DNA from: Robiginitomaculum sp.
GTDB taxonomy: Bacteria > Pseudomonadota > Alphaproteobacteria > Caulobacterales > Maricaulaceae
NCBI GenBank assembly: GCA_021776525.1
Contig: JAJFFT010000001.1
Span: 124,001-188,000, forward strand
DNA length: 64,000 bases
Direction: 5' to 3'
The position numbers and the translations under genes are program-made. Positions 9,595-19,579 of the stretch are shown one piece after another (positions within the stretch are counted from its first letter, which is position 1; every line of letters begins with the position of its first letter). Below the pieces are notes generated by a model. The model saw nothing but the letters and a program-made list of their open reading frames with translations, searched no databases and was not told the origin of the DNA.

Positions 9595-11565
9595 CTAGAA
9601 GTCGTGGTTCAGGCCAAGATAGAAGGCGCGCCCGCGTTCTTCAAAGCTGTATGTCGAGGATTTATTGGCCAGCTTCAGATTGGTCAGGTTTTTGACACCA
9701 AAATTGACTTGCCATTGGTCACTGACATCCCAGGCACCCTGTGCATGCCACATCAGGTATCCGGGCAGGTCTATGGCCTGGCCACGAAGATCATATTCAA
9801 CCTCATCACCATGATAAGCTCCACGGACCATAAGGGTGACGTCGGGGTTGTTGATACGCCAAGATAATTTGGCATTGACGACGTGATCCGGGCGTTCCGA
9901 TAATCTTTGACCGGTCCTTTTGTTTTTGGCCTTCATATAGACGTGAGAGGCCTCAAAAGAGAGGGCGGGGCTAAGATCAAAGACCAGTTCGGTTTCAATG
10001 CCTTTGGTTTCACTTTGGTCGACATTAACAAAGGTGAAGACCCGGCCAAATCGGGCGGTGCAATTTTGGATGCATTGATTGGCGATCAGGTTATCCACTT
10101 GATTGATAAAACCCGTTACCGCAACTCTGGTTTTGCCGGATTTATAACTGGTGCTGAACTCAAAATTATCACTGGTTTCCGGGCCAACATCTGGATTGCC
10201 AACAAATGAAAACGGTCCAATGAAGCGGTAGTCAGCCAGAGATTGCTTGATCGTGGGGGACCGGAACCCGTGTCCATAACCGCCTTTGAGGGTCCAATTG
10301 CTGTTGATGTGGTAAAGCAGGTAAGCGCGAGGGCTGAACTCTGATCCAAAGTTTTGATGCGAATCGTATCGTATCCCTGTGGTCAGCAAGACATCGTCTG
10401 AAAACCGCCATTCGTCCTGTATAAAGATGCCTGTGAAGTCGAGCGAACCTTGCCCCGTGCTGATCGCAGGGTGGACCAGTGTTTCGCGTCTATATTCGCC
10501 CCCGACAACTAACCGATGTGCTGATCCGGCAGGCAAGACGACATGGCCATCGACAACATCGTTCTTGAATGTTTGTGGTGCAGAAGGCGTAATTCCGTTT
10601 GTGCGCTGATTGACCCGGTCCAGCGATGCATGGTTGACGTTCACCTGTGTTATAATTTGCCCGTACTCACCGTTATAACTGGCGCCATATTGGACTCTGT
10701 CCAGATCAAACGAGCTTTCAAAAATCGGTGGGCGTCCCCGATCGATTGTGTTGCGGTACCGGTCCTCACGGCCCAGGGCCAAGTCAAAATTAAACTGGTG
10801 TGCAGGTGATGGTTGTACAGTGATGCGGCCATAAAGATTGTGGGATTGCTTACCTTCCAGTGCGCTTAAGGCGGGGTTGGCCTGGAATGGTATTTCCTGC
10901 GCATCATTAAATGCATAGCTGAATAAAGCGCCGATTTTTTCGCCCAAGGGGCCGGCAGCGTATAACGCCAGATATTGCTCGTCGCCCTTATCTTCGGCCA
11001 GCGTATACCGCGTCGAAAGTGATCCGGTCCAGACTTCAGGCGTGGGTTTGGTGATTACATTGACCACCCCGCCCAGGGCATCAGACCCGTAAAGCGCAGA
11101 CATTGGGCCGCGCACCACCTCAATGCTTTTTATGCTGTTCAGAGGAAGCCAGTTATACTGAAAGTTCGAATGTGTGAAGATGCTGTCTGTACCTAAAACG
11201 CGTCGCCCATCGATCATAAAGAGGGTCTGGTCGCGCCCCATTCCGCGAATGGATAAGGTCTGTCGGCCGCCAAAGCCGCGGCCCTGAAAACTAATTCCAG
11301 GGGTTTGCTGTACAGCATCCAGAACATCGACATTGGCACCTAACTCAAGATCAAACTCGGTGATCACGCTGACCGATGCGGGGGCATCGTTCAGGTCCAG
11401 CTCCGTACGGGTGGCGGTGACGATGATGATATCGTTCTCACTATCTGCTGTGACTTCTGCCAAAACCTTTGTGGGGCTAAGGCAGCAGAGACATGCTAGT
11501 GAAAATGTGACTATAGAGGAGCCAATTACCGTATTTAAGTTTTGAAATTTTAATGTAGTTCGCAT
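9595..11565 (-). CDS. TonB-dependent siderophore-type outer-membrane receptor
   Basis: A 656-residue outer-membrane receptor. A signal peptide (about residues 1-36) precedes a TonB-box-like DIIIVTATRTE, the plug domain (about 55-165, with SIRGMGRDQTLFMIDG and VVRGPMSALYGSDALGG) and a beta-barrel that ends in the aromatic residue typical of outer-membrane proteins (DF). Overall it resembles CirA/FepA-type ferric-siderophore receptors. The promoter region it shares with nirS contains a Fur-box-like sequence 77-95 bp upstream, which fits iron regulation. Heme or cobalamin as ligand cannot be excluded. No TonB or siderophore biosynthesis genes are nearby. Confidence 0.88.
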   Translation of the reverse strand: MRTTLKFQNLNTVIGSSIVTFSLACLCCLSPTKVLAEVTADSENDIIIVTATRTELDLNDAPASVSVITEFDLELGANVDVLDAVQQTPGISFQGRGFGGRQTLSIRGMGRDQTLFMIDGRRVLGTDSIFTHSNFQYNWLPLNSIKSIEVVRGPMSALYGSDALGGVVNVITKPTPEVWTGSLSTRYTLAEDKGDEQYLALYAAGPLGEKIGALFSYAFNDAQEIPFQANPALSALEGKQSHNLYGRITVQPSPAHQFNFDLALGREDRYRNTIDRGRPPIFESSFDLDRVQYGASYNGEYGQIITQVNVNHASLDRVNQRTNGITPSAPQTFKNDVVDGHVVLPAGSAHRLVVGGEYRRETLVHPAISTGQGSLDFTGIFIQDEWRFSDDVLLTTGIRYDSHQNFGSEFSPRAYLLYHINSNWTLKGGYGHGFRSPTIKQSLADYRFIGPFSFVGNPDVGPETSDNFEFSTSYKSGKTRVAVTGFINQVDNLIANQCIQNCTARFGRVFTFVNVDQSETKGIETELVFDLSPALSFEASHVYMKAKNKRTGQRLSERPDHVVNAKLSWRINNPDVTLMVRGAYHGDEVEYDLRGQAIDLPGYLMWHAQGAWDVSDQWQVNFGVKNLTNLKLANKSSTYSFEERGRAFYLGLNHDF

Positions 11566-11641
11566 TGTTGTTCACTTTTTACTCGAAATGCCTGCGTATC
11601 ACTCGTTATTCTTAGTAAAGACCTGCGGCATGAGGTCGCGA

Positions 11642-11660
11642 TTTGTTGATAATCATTGTT
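11642..11660. promoter_or_regulatory. Fur-box-like operator
   Basis: The core TGATAATCATT at 11647-11657 matches the centre of the classical 19 bp Fur consensus; about 13 of 19 positions agree when extended. It lies 77-95 bp upstream of the TonB receptor start and 96 bp or more upstream of nirS. Many alphaproteobacteria use RirA or Irr instead of Fur for iron control, so binding is inferred only. Confidence 0.5.
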
Positions 11661-11684
11661 TTAAAGCGGTTTTCAAAAATGGCC

Positions 11685-11698
11685 TTGACCTATGTCAA
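11685..11698. promoter_or_regulatory. FNR/NNR/DNR-type box upstream of nirS
   Basis: TTGACCTATGTCAA is a perfect TTGAC-N4-GTCAA dyad, the recognition form of the CRP/FNR superfamily. NNR/NnrR/DNR members of that family switch on nir and nor genes in response to NO under low oxygen. Its centre is 64 bp upstream of the nirS ATG, compatible with class II activation from a start site near 11733, where a weak TAGGTT -10 sequence is found at 11720-11725. No such regulator gene is in the window. Confidence 0.8.
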
Positions 11699-11737
11699 CG
11701 CAGGCGACGCCCATATTCCTAGGTTGGTCTGGCATGA

Positions 11738-13456
<1,719 letters not shown>

Positions 13457-13481
13457 AAACGTATTTCCACCTCAAACAAGA

Positions 13482-13516
13482 CCCGGCATTGGAGGTTCCA
13501 ATGCCGGGTTTTTTTT
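13482..13516 (+). terminator. rho-independent terminator of nirS
   Basis: A perfect 12 bp stem (CCCGGCATTGGA at 13482-13493 with TCCAATGCCGGG at 13497-13508) closes a 3-base loop and is followed by eight T residues. It starts 25 bp after the nirS stop. Its T-run overlaps the last two bases of norF, so it also separates the converging nor transcript. Confidence 0.93.
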
Positions 13517-13823
13517 ATGGTGTGGGGGAATGAAAGACCGGCAGGTAAAGCGCCAGAAATGCAGCCAATAGAGAAACCTGCAAGATGACCAACAGGATCG
13601 TAAAGGCGCTGTTCCAATCGCTCGAGGCATGCCGTAAACCTAAAAAACGCCCCAAAATCAATCTGGCTTTTAGGCCGGCAACACCAAGAAGAGCCATGGC
13701 CCATAATGGAGCAAGAGAAAGGTTTTCATTGACCCTCCCGGCCAACATGGTGGCCAGACTAAGCCCCATCAATATAGCCCAGGTGCGTAACAAACCGGCT
13801 CTGTTTGTGCGTGTATGTTTCAT
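13515..13823 (-). CDS. norF: NorF-like membrane protein
   Basis: A 102-residue protein with three predicted helices (about residues 11-28, 36-52, 70-95). It belongs to the small cytochrome oxidase subunit IV-like family that accompanies nitric oxide reductases. The position, last in norC-B-Q-D-E-F with 1 bp between it and norE, identifies it as NorF. In Paracoccus NorE and NorF are accessory and increase NO reductase activity. Sequence conservation of this family is low, so the assignment rests mainly on context. Confidence 0.78.
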   Translation of the reverse strand: MKHTRTNRAGLLRTWAILMGLSLATMLAGRVNENLSLAPLWAMALLGVAGLKARLILGRFLGLRHASSDWNSAFTILLVILQVSLLAAFLALYLPVFHSPTP

Positions 13824-13824
13824 A

Positions 13825-14391
13825 TCAGCGCAACAGATAAATGACCGGGAATAACAATACCCAGATCAGGTCAACCATGTGCCAGAAGGCGGTTCCTGTC
13901 TCGATGTTTTCCAGGTTATTCTTCCATCCAACTATGAACAGTATGACCAGACCCATAACCACATGGGCCGCATGAAACCCGGTGAGCAGAAAGTACAATG
14001 TGAGGAAGTTTTCATTCAACCCAGCGCTGTTATGGAGAATTTTGTCGCGGTATTCAAAGGCTTTGATAATGAGAAAAATGACACCAAAGCTGCCTGCGGC
14101 AAGCAACCACCAGCGCGAAGTTTGAACATTATCGCGGGCGCGTGCCTCAACGGCCAATGCTGCAAACAGGCCAGAGGTGATTAACACCATAGTGTTGATG
14201 GCCCCGGCCAGGCGGTTTAACGAATCCTGGCTTTTGGCAAACCCAACGGGGTCAATATCGCGGGCGATAACGAACCCCATAAGTCCAACACCAAACACCA
14301 TCAATTCACTGAGGATAAGAATCCATATCATCGGATTGCCAGGCAGTGATGATAAAGGCCCCCAGCTCTCGGCATTTTTGTGGCCTTGCAT
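13825..14391 (-). CDS. norE: NorE, cytochrome oxidase subunit III-like protein
   Basis: A 188-residue inner-membrane protein of the heme-copper oxidase subunit III family with five helices. Landmarks are the FEYRDK-type loop after the third helix and FHAAHVVMG with the conserved His residues of subunit III. Its ATG overlaps the norD stop. It is accessory to the NO reductase and not a catalytic subunit. Confidence 0.87.
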   Translation of the reverse strand: MQGHKNAESWGPLSSLPGNPMIWILILSELMVFGVGLMGFVIARDIDPVGFAKSQDSLNRLAGAINTMVLITSGLFAALAVEARARDNVQTSRWWLLAAGSFGVIFLIIKAFEYRDKILHNSAGLNENFLTLYFLLTGFHAAHVVMGLVILFIVGWKNNLENIETGTAFWHMVDLIWVLLFPVIYLLR

Positions 14392-16307
14392 CAGGCCACC
14401 AGATGTTGAAAAATCAATGGAAGGGCCTGCACCAATTTGTCCGGGTGATGCACGATGGAAAAGGCTTGTTGGCCAAACATATAAGGGAAATAACTGCGGG
14501 CTTTACTGTCCACGGTTATGCCAAATACGGCGTGTCCCAGCGCCCGTGCCTCAACAATTGCGCGCCGGGTGTCTTCTACACCATAGCGGCCTTCATAATG
14601 ATCCAGATCATTGGGTTTGCCGTCTGTGATGACCAGCAATAATTTTCGTTCGCAGGGCTGGCGTTCCAATACCGTAGCGACATGGCGTATGGCCGCGCCC
14701 AATCGGGTGTAATGGCCGGGCCTTATAGCCCCGATTTTAGCCAGAACCGCGGCATCTGATTTTTCAAAGAACGCTTTGATGGTTTCAACATACACACGGT
14801 CGCGCCGCAAAGACGAAAATGAGTAAATCGCGTGGGGGTCGTTGCTGGCTGTAAGCCCAAGGGTGAGCGCAAAAAGCGCTTCTTTGGCCACATCAATGAC
14901 TTGGCGACCTTCAATCCAGCTTTCAGTGGATCGTGAGGCATCAAAGAGCACCGCTACGTTCAGATCACGATCAACTTCTCTGGATTGGATAAAAACGTTA
15001 CCAGAGCCTTCACCCATGGCGGCCAGATCACACCGCGAACGAACGACTGCATCCATATCCAGATCAGCCCCATCCAATTGCCGGTGCAGAGTTTGTCGTC
15101 GGGGGCGCAGGGCCTCGAAACGGCGCGCCACGGCCCGTACCCGGCGATTAGCGGCTTTATCGGGTGTCCACACATTGGCACCGTATTCGACCTTGGCCTG
15201 TGTGTGTAGAACCCGACAATGATCAACAAGGTACTGGCCGCTGCGTCCATCCCATTCCTTGTACAAAAGGCCGTCTGAAAGGCGTTCTCGCTCAACATCC
15301 TGAGGGGCCAGATCAAGGTCAAACTTTATCCTGGTTGTGGGCGTTTTTTTAGTTTCAACCAGAGATATTTCATCAAGATCATCTGCGGCCTTTTTAGCGT
15401 TATCCAGGCTTTCATCATCAATGGTGCGCCTCAAATTGAGCATTTCAGCGATGCTGAGGACCGCTTCAAATCGATTGAAAAGCAGTGCGTCTTTTTGCTT
15501 GGCCTGGTCTGCATTGCGCCGTTTGGCGGCATAGGTTTTCTCGCCGCCATCCTCAGATGCTCCGGCTTCTGCCGTGTGTGGTGTGGTTTTTTTTGAGGTA
15601 GCTTTGGCCCGCGTGTTGTGCTCACCCCACAGAATAACCGGCATAAATGAGCGATAATCATCGGGTGCATGCAACCCACTAAGGTCTGGGTCTTTCGCCT
15701 CTATAAGGTTGATATAACCGCCTGATGGCCCTCCCAGCATAGCCAGAACAGTCTGTTCAATTTTGTCTTCAACAGGCGGCAATTCCCGTTGGGGCCGGTT
15801 GGCGCGCAAGGCGGCGCACAGGGCCATATGGCGGTTTTGCAAACCGGCAAAGCGTTGAAGGGCGATATCTGTGGTTTGTTTTATAATGCGCAAGCGCATT
15901 ATATCTGCAAGCAAACGGTCTTTGGGTAATGATGCTGGCGGGTTCGGTCCACAAACGGCAAAAGCCGCCAGCCAGAAATACAAAGCTTCGTTGAGTTCAG
16001 GCTTGGAATAGGCATCCAATCGGTCCGGAAGAAGCAGGCTTTCACCATCAAACCGCAGGCCATTATATTGGGCACTGCTATGGCCCAGACGTTCGCGAAA
16101 AGACAGGCGGTAATCAGCTGGCGTGCCATTTGCCGCTTTGATTGCAATCGCTCCGTCGCCGCCAAGACCGCGAAAGAACACGCCAAGGCGGTTTTTGATC
16201 TCAGAGAGTTGAACGGCGGCATCAGAAAAGTGCGGCGGCCCCGGCGGCGCACCAACTATTTTGTGCCACAAAGCCCCAACTGTTTCTTCGGGCTCATACC
16301 AGGCCAT
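14391..16307 (-). CDS. norD: NorD, NO reductase activation protein with VWA domain
   Basis: A 638-residue cytoplasmic protein. The N-terminal 400 or so residues are NorD-specific. The C-terminal von Willebrand A domain starts near residue 445 with LNVAVLFDASRST (DxSxS metal site) and contains LLLVITDGKPND. With the AAA+ partner NorQ it activates the NorBC complex, probably by helping metal insertion (the established model for MoxR/VWA pairs). The gene lies 3 bp after norQ and overlaps norE by one base. Charged Lys/Glu-rich stretches around residues 230-260 look like a linker. Confidence 0.92.
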   Translation of the reverse strand: MAWYEPEETVGALWHKIVGAPPGPPHFSDAAVQLSEIKNRLGVFFRGLGGDGAIAIKAANGTPADYRLSFRERLGHSSAQYNGLRFDGESLLLPDRLDAYSKPELNEALYFWLAAFAVCGPNPPASLPKDRLLADIMRLRIIKQTTDIALQRFAGLQNRHMALCAALRANRPQRELPPVEDKIEQTVLAMLGGPSGGYINLIEAKDPDLSGLHAPDDYRSFMPVILWGEHNTRAKATSKKTTPHTAEAGASEDGGEKTYAAKRRNADQAKQKDALLFNRFEAVLSIAEMLNLRRTIDDESLDNAKKAADDLDEISLVETKKTPTTRIKFDLDLAPQDVERERLSDGLLYKEWDGRSGQYLVDHCRVLHTQAKVEYGANVWTPDKAANRRVRAVARRFEALRPRRQTLHRQLDGADLDMDAVVRSRCDLAAMGEGSGNVFIQSREVDRDLNVAVLFDASRSTESWIEGRQVIDVAKEALFALTLGLTASNDPHAIYSFSSLRRDRVYVETIKAFFEKSDAAVLAKIGAIRPGHYTRLGAAIRHVATVLERQPCERKLLLVITDGKPNDLDHYEGRYGVEDTRRAIVEARALGHAVFGITVDSKARSYFPYMFGQQAFSIVHHPDKLVQALPLIFQHLVA

Positions 16308-16310
16308 GTT

Positions 16311-17117
16311 TTATCCGATCACCGCCTGCGCCACGTCCAATAGGCCTTGGCGAACATCGGGGTCATCGGTTAGCGGTTCGATCAGGGCAGCGTTGATCGC
16401 AGTATCAATCTTCATTCCGTCGGCAATCAGCGAGGCGCAATAGACGATCAGGCGAGTTGATGCCCCCTCATCCAGATCCTGACCTTTTAGATCACGATAT
16501 CGATTGGCAAGGCGCACCAGTAACAGTGATTTTTCTTCGTTTAGACCACTTTCACGCGATACGATTTTAGCTTCTGCTTCAGGGGTAGGAAAGTCAAAAT
16601 CAAGGGCCAGAAAACGCTGTCGCGTACTGGGTTTGAGGTTTTTCAGTATATTCTGATAGCCGGGATTGTATGACACCACCAACATAAAATTGTCCGGTGC
16701 GTGCAATATCTCTCCGGTGCGTTCCAGAGGTAATATGCGTCGATCATCAGTCAGCGGGTGCAAGACCACGGTGACGTCTTTACGGGCTTCAACAACTTCA
16801 TCCAGATAACAGATGCCGCCTGTGCGCACGGCACGGGTCAACGGACCATCGCTCCAGCGGGTCTCGCCGCCTTTGAGCAAATGCCGACCTGTGAGATCCG
16901 CTGCGGTCAGGTCATCATGGCAGGCAATGGTATAAAGGGGCAGGCTAAGGCGTGCTGCCATATGCGAGACAAAGCGGGTTTTGCCACACCCTGTCGGGCC
17001 TTTAATTAACAGCGGGAGTTTAAGAGAATAGGCAGCGGAAAAAACCGCGCACTCCTGTCCAGTCTCCTGGTAGAAGGGCGCGGTTTCCTCATCTGTCTTG
17101 CTGAGTATCTTGTCCAT
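16311..17117 (-). CDS. norQ: NorQ, MoxR-type AAA+ ATPase
   Basis: A 268-residue AAA+ ATPase. Walker A GPTGCGKT is near residues 39-46 and Walker B ICYLDEV near 97-103; the sensor and arginine-finger regions (VSYNPGY, STRQRF) follow. It acts with NorD to mature NorB. It follows norB by 9 bp. Confidence 0.93.
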   Translation of the reverse strand: MDKILSKTDEETAPFYQETGQECAVFSAAYSLKLPLLIKGPTGCGKTRFVSHMAARLSLPLYTIACHDDLTAADLTGRHLLKGGETRWSDGPLTRAVRTGGICYLDEVVEARKDVTVVLHPLTDDRRILPLERTGEILHAPDNFMLVVSYNPGYQNILKNLKPSTRQRFLALDFDFPTPEAEAKIVSRESGLNEEKSLLLVRLANRYRDLKGQDLDEGASTRLIVYCASLIADGMKIDTAINAALIEPLTDDPDVRQGLLDVAQAVIG

Positions 17118-17126
17118 AGGTTCCTT

Positions 17127-18464
17127 TTACGCTCGAACCTTCTTTGGGCCAAATGTTGCGTAGATGAACAAGAGGGCTCCGATGACAAAAACGATGCCAG
17201 AACCTAAACGCATCCAGTAGAAGACGCCCAGTTGCTCTTGAACCGACATAAAGTCTTCGCCATTGACCCGTTGCAAATGGGTTTGGATTATTCCGGCAAA
17301 GGTCAGGGTGATGGTCATAAATGACATGCCCCCGGCCATCAGCCAGAAACTGATCATATTGCTGATCTGGTTATATGGCTCAGATTTGCGCAAATATGGC
17401 ATGGCATACGTGATCATTGCCAAGTTCATCGAAACATACGCTCCAAAGAAGGCCAAATGACCATGTGCCGCAGTGATTTGTGTTCCGTGGCTATAGAAAT
17501 TAACCGGTGCCAGTGTGTGCATAAAGCCCCAGACGCCTGCCCCAAAGAAAGCCAGAACGGTTGAGCCAAGTGCCCACAAAACGGCGGCTTTATTGGGATG
17601 ATCCCGACCACCTTTCCAAACCATCATGAAGGCAAATACAACCATGGCCAGGAAGGGTACAATTTCCAGTGCGGAAAAGACCGAACCGATCCATTGCCAA
17701 TAACCGGGTGTGCCAATCCAGTAATAATGGTGGCCTGTGCCCAACAGGCCCGTAAACAAGGCCAGAGCGACAATGGCGTAAATCCATTTTTCAATGATTT
17801 CGCGGTCAATACCGGTCAGTTTCAACATCAGGAAGGCCAGGATTGCGGCCATGACCAGCTCCCATACGCCTTCAACCCAGATGTGAACCACATACCACCA
17901 GTACATTTTATCCAAAGATAAATTACCTGGGTTATAGAGCGAAAACAGGAAGAACAGGGCTACACCCCAAAGGCCCAGAAGTAACACGTTGGAAACTGCG
18001 GTTTTACGCCCTTTCAATACGGTCATGGTAATATTGTAGAGGAAGACCAGCGCAGCCACGATGATGCCAAGCTTGACCCATAAGGGCTGCTCAAGAAACT
18101 CACGGCCCTGTTGCCCAAAAACGACATTACCTTCGGCGAAGTTGAACACATAAGTGAGCACCGCCCCCAATGTACCAACAACCAGCAAGATGAGCTGTCC
18201 ATAGGCCAGCATCGGGCTTTCGATGTCGCGTTCGGCTTCTTCAGGTATCAGGTAATAAGCCGCACCAAAAAAGCCAAGTAATAACCAGACAATCAGTGCG
18301 TTGGTGTGCAACATCCGAAATATATTAAACGGGATCAGTTCCGACATAAAATTAGGGGCGACATAGATATAGCCCATGATGGCGCCCACAAGGACCTGAA
18401 TGGCAAACAACGCCATAGCAGCGCCAAAGTACCAGAATGCAACTTTTTGCGATTGATATTTCAT
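17127..18464 (-). CDS. norB: nitric oxide reductase large subunit NorB
   Basis: A 445-residue inner-membrane catalytic subunit of cNOR (2 NO to N2O) with 12 helices. Ligands visible in order: RMLHTNA (heme b His), VVHIWVEGVWE (FeB His with the conserved Glu), GTGHHYYWIG (the two further FeB histidines) and AAHGHLAFFG (His ligands of hemes b and b3). The length fits the cytochrome c-dependent form; the quinol-dependent form has a long N-terminal extension that is absent here. It follows norC by 13 bp. Confidence 0.97.
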   Translation of the reverse strand: MKYQSQKVAFWYFGAAMALFAIQVLVGAIMGYIYVAPNFMSELIPFNIFRMLHTNALIVWLLLGFFGAAYYLIPEEAERDIESPMLAYGQLILLVVGTLGAVLTYVFNFAEGNVVFGQQGREFLEQPLWVKLGIIVAALVFLYNITMTVLKGRKTAVSNVLLLGLWGVALFFLFSLYNPGNLSLDKMYWWYVVHIWVEGVWELVMAAILAFLMLKLTGIDREIIEKWIYAIVALALFTGLLGTGHHYYWIGTPGYWQWIGSVFSALEIVPFLAMVVFAFMMVWKGGRDHPNKAAVLWALGSTVLAFFGAGVWGFMHTLAPVNFYSHGTQITAAHGHLAFFGAYVSMNLAMITYAMPYLRKSEPYNQISNMISFWLMAGGMSFMTITLTFAGIIQTHLQRVNGEDFMSVQEQLGVFYWMRLGSGIVFVIGALLFIYATFGPKKVRA

Positions 18465-18477
18465 TTTCCCGCTCCCC

Positions 18478-18921
18478 TTAACCAGCGTCCGTGGGCGGCC
18501 AGCCCTGGGTGTCTATGGTGCTGACCCATTCCAGAAAATTGGCCAAATCCTCTAGTTCAGGATCCGTCAGTTTGAAATCAGGCATTTGCCGACGGCCCTC
18601 AATGCCGGATGGCTGTGCTTGCATCCAAGCTTTGATGGCGTCTTTGGCCCCTTGTGCATCATCTTTGCCGCCATAGCGTACAAACACATTGCCAAGTTCG
18701 GGTGCGTAATACGCCCCTTCACCTAAAATGGTGTGACAATTGATACAGGCTTTGCGTTCCCATATCCGTTTGCCGCGAACAACAGATTCGTTCAGCGTTT
18801 CCGCGTTTGTTGATGTGTTTCTGATATACTTGTGGCTGTTGGCCGTCAGTCCGATGAAAATCACCAGAAAAAACAACGAGCCGCCATAAAAAATATTACG
18901 TGCTGCCGATTTGGTCTGCAT
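18478..18921 (-). CDS. norC: nitric oxide reductase cytochrome c subunit NorC
   Basis: A 147-residue membrane-anchored c-type cytochrome that passes electrons to NorB. One N-terminal helix (about residues 10-29) is followed by CINCH, and the Met ligand sits in the C-terminal part (RRQMPDF). The reading frame extends upstream to 18975, but the ATG at 18921 has GGGAGGG before it and directly precedes the membrane anchor, so this start is preferred. First gene of the nor operon. Confidence 0.95.
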   Translation of the reverse strand: MQTKSAARNIFYGGSLFFLVIFIGLTANSHKYIRNTSTNAETLNESVVRGKRIWERKACINCHTILGEGAYYAPELGNVFVRYGGKDDAQGAKDAIKAWMQAQPSGIEGRRQMPDFKLTDPELEDLANFLEWVSTIDTQGWPPTDAG

Positions 18922-18993
18922 TCTGCCCTCCCAAGAACAATGGCCACCAAACAAAGCTGGCCCCAGCTCAACCAACGCTCAGCTTAGGCCGCC

Positions 18994-19027
18994 ATTATAT
19001 TTCAGTCCCTGTGGCATTGCGTCGCAA
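18994..19027 (-). promoter_or_regulatory. putative norC promoter with overlapping palindrome
   Basis: On the minus strand a consensus TATAAT lies at 18999-18994, giving a leader of about 66 bases to the norC ATG. Seventeen bases upstream, where the -35 element belongs, there is no TTGACA but an 11 bp palindrome TTGCG-T-CGCAA (19017-19027). This implies an activator- or repressor-controlled promoter. It does not have FNR spacing (TTG-N8-CAA); the regulator is unknown. Confidence 0.4.
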
Positions 19028-19217
19028 ATGGAGGTTGCTGCGTGCAGAAGGGATGGGATGATTGGGCATTCTCGTGATGAGTCATCGATAGCCAGAGCCT
19101 AGTTAAAAATAAAACTTTTGGGCCAGGATGTTGTCCAGCTGCGACTGGTAATACCATTGCGTGTACTGGTTTTATAAGACTGCTGACCGGCTGTTATTTG
19201 CTGCGCCGCGACCACGC
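19028..19217. other. non-coding stretch, possible remnant of a gene tail
   Basis: No intact gene lies between the norC promoter and the small secreted protein. On the minus strand, just past the stop of that small gene, one frame stays open for about 48 codons to 19099. Another frame gives an aromatic-ended tail (LDNILAQKFYF, stop near 19107). This could be the decayed end of a formerly longer protein, but both readings could be chance. Confidence 0.2.
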
Positions 19218-19529
19218 TCAACGTGCTGATATGCATACTGGCTTGGCAATGATTGTCTCGAAAACCAATTGCACACAGGCAAACTGACGGGCGCGGTGTA
19301 GGTCGCCCTGAACCGCAATGGCAAGGCGACCTAAAGCGTGACCATAGGCCAGAGGGCGTGCTCGAGAATAGTCAACAGGTCTTGTGTATTCTTCTTTTAC
19401 AAACTGATCGAAATCACGCCAGATTTTGGTCGAGAGAGGGTTTGTGGTTGGACATTGTGCGGCATTTGCACTTGAAGTAAATGTCACGAAAAAGTACAGG
19501 ATCGTCAGGATGACTATTCGTATACGCAT
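19218..19529 (-). CDS. small secreted protein, paralog of its upstream neighbour's N-terminal domain
   Basis: A 103-residue protein with a signal peptide (about residues 1-24, cleavage after NAA). GGAGG eight bases ahead of the ATG at 19529 decides the start. The mature part aligns without gaps over about 75 residues to the N-terminus of the next gene upstream, with roughly half the positions identical. Shared features are AQCPT, IW--FD-FVK-EY, LAYGHALGRLAIA and a second cysteine in ACV; the two cysteines could form a disulfide. Homology ends close to the stop codon, so it is either a stand-alone domain or a truncated duplicate. Family not recognised. It lies 50 bp downstream of its paralog. 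Confidence 0.55.
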   Translation of the reverse strand: MRIRIVILTILYFFVTFTSSANAAQCPTTNPLSTKIWRDFDQFVKEEYTRPVDYSRARPLAYGHALGRLAIAVQGDLHRARQFACVQLVFETIIAKPVCISAR

Positions 19530-19579
19530 GAGATTTTCCTCCAATAGCTCAGTCGAAATTGGCTAATAAAACGGCAGCG

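Noticed and set aside
9574-9598. CTAGGG/CCCTAG inverted repeat between glpV and the TonB receptor gene
   Set aside because: Short stem, long loop, no T-run; also partly made of the stop codon regions of both genes.
18476-18524. Candidate regulatory or coding features on the plus strand across the norC 3' end
   Set aside because: Open frames here are shadows of the high-confidence norC/norB genes.
19517-19529. GCGTATACG sequence at the start of the small secreted-protein gene, similar to the operator arms
   Set aside because: It encodes the first residues (MRIRI) and is not a full dyad with the N4 spacer, so it was not called an operator.
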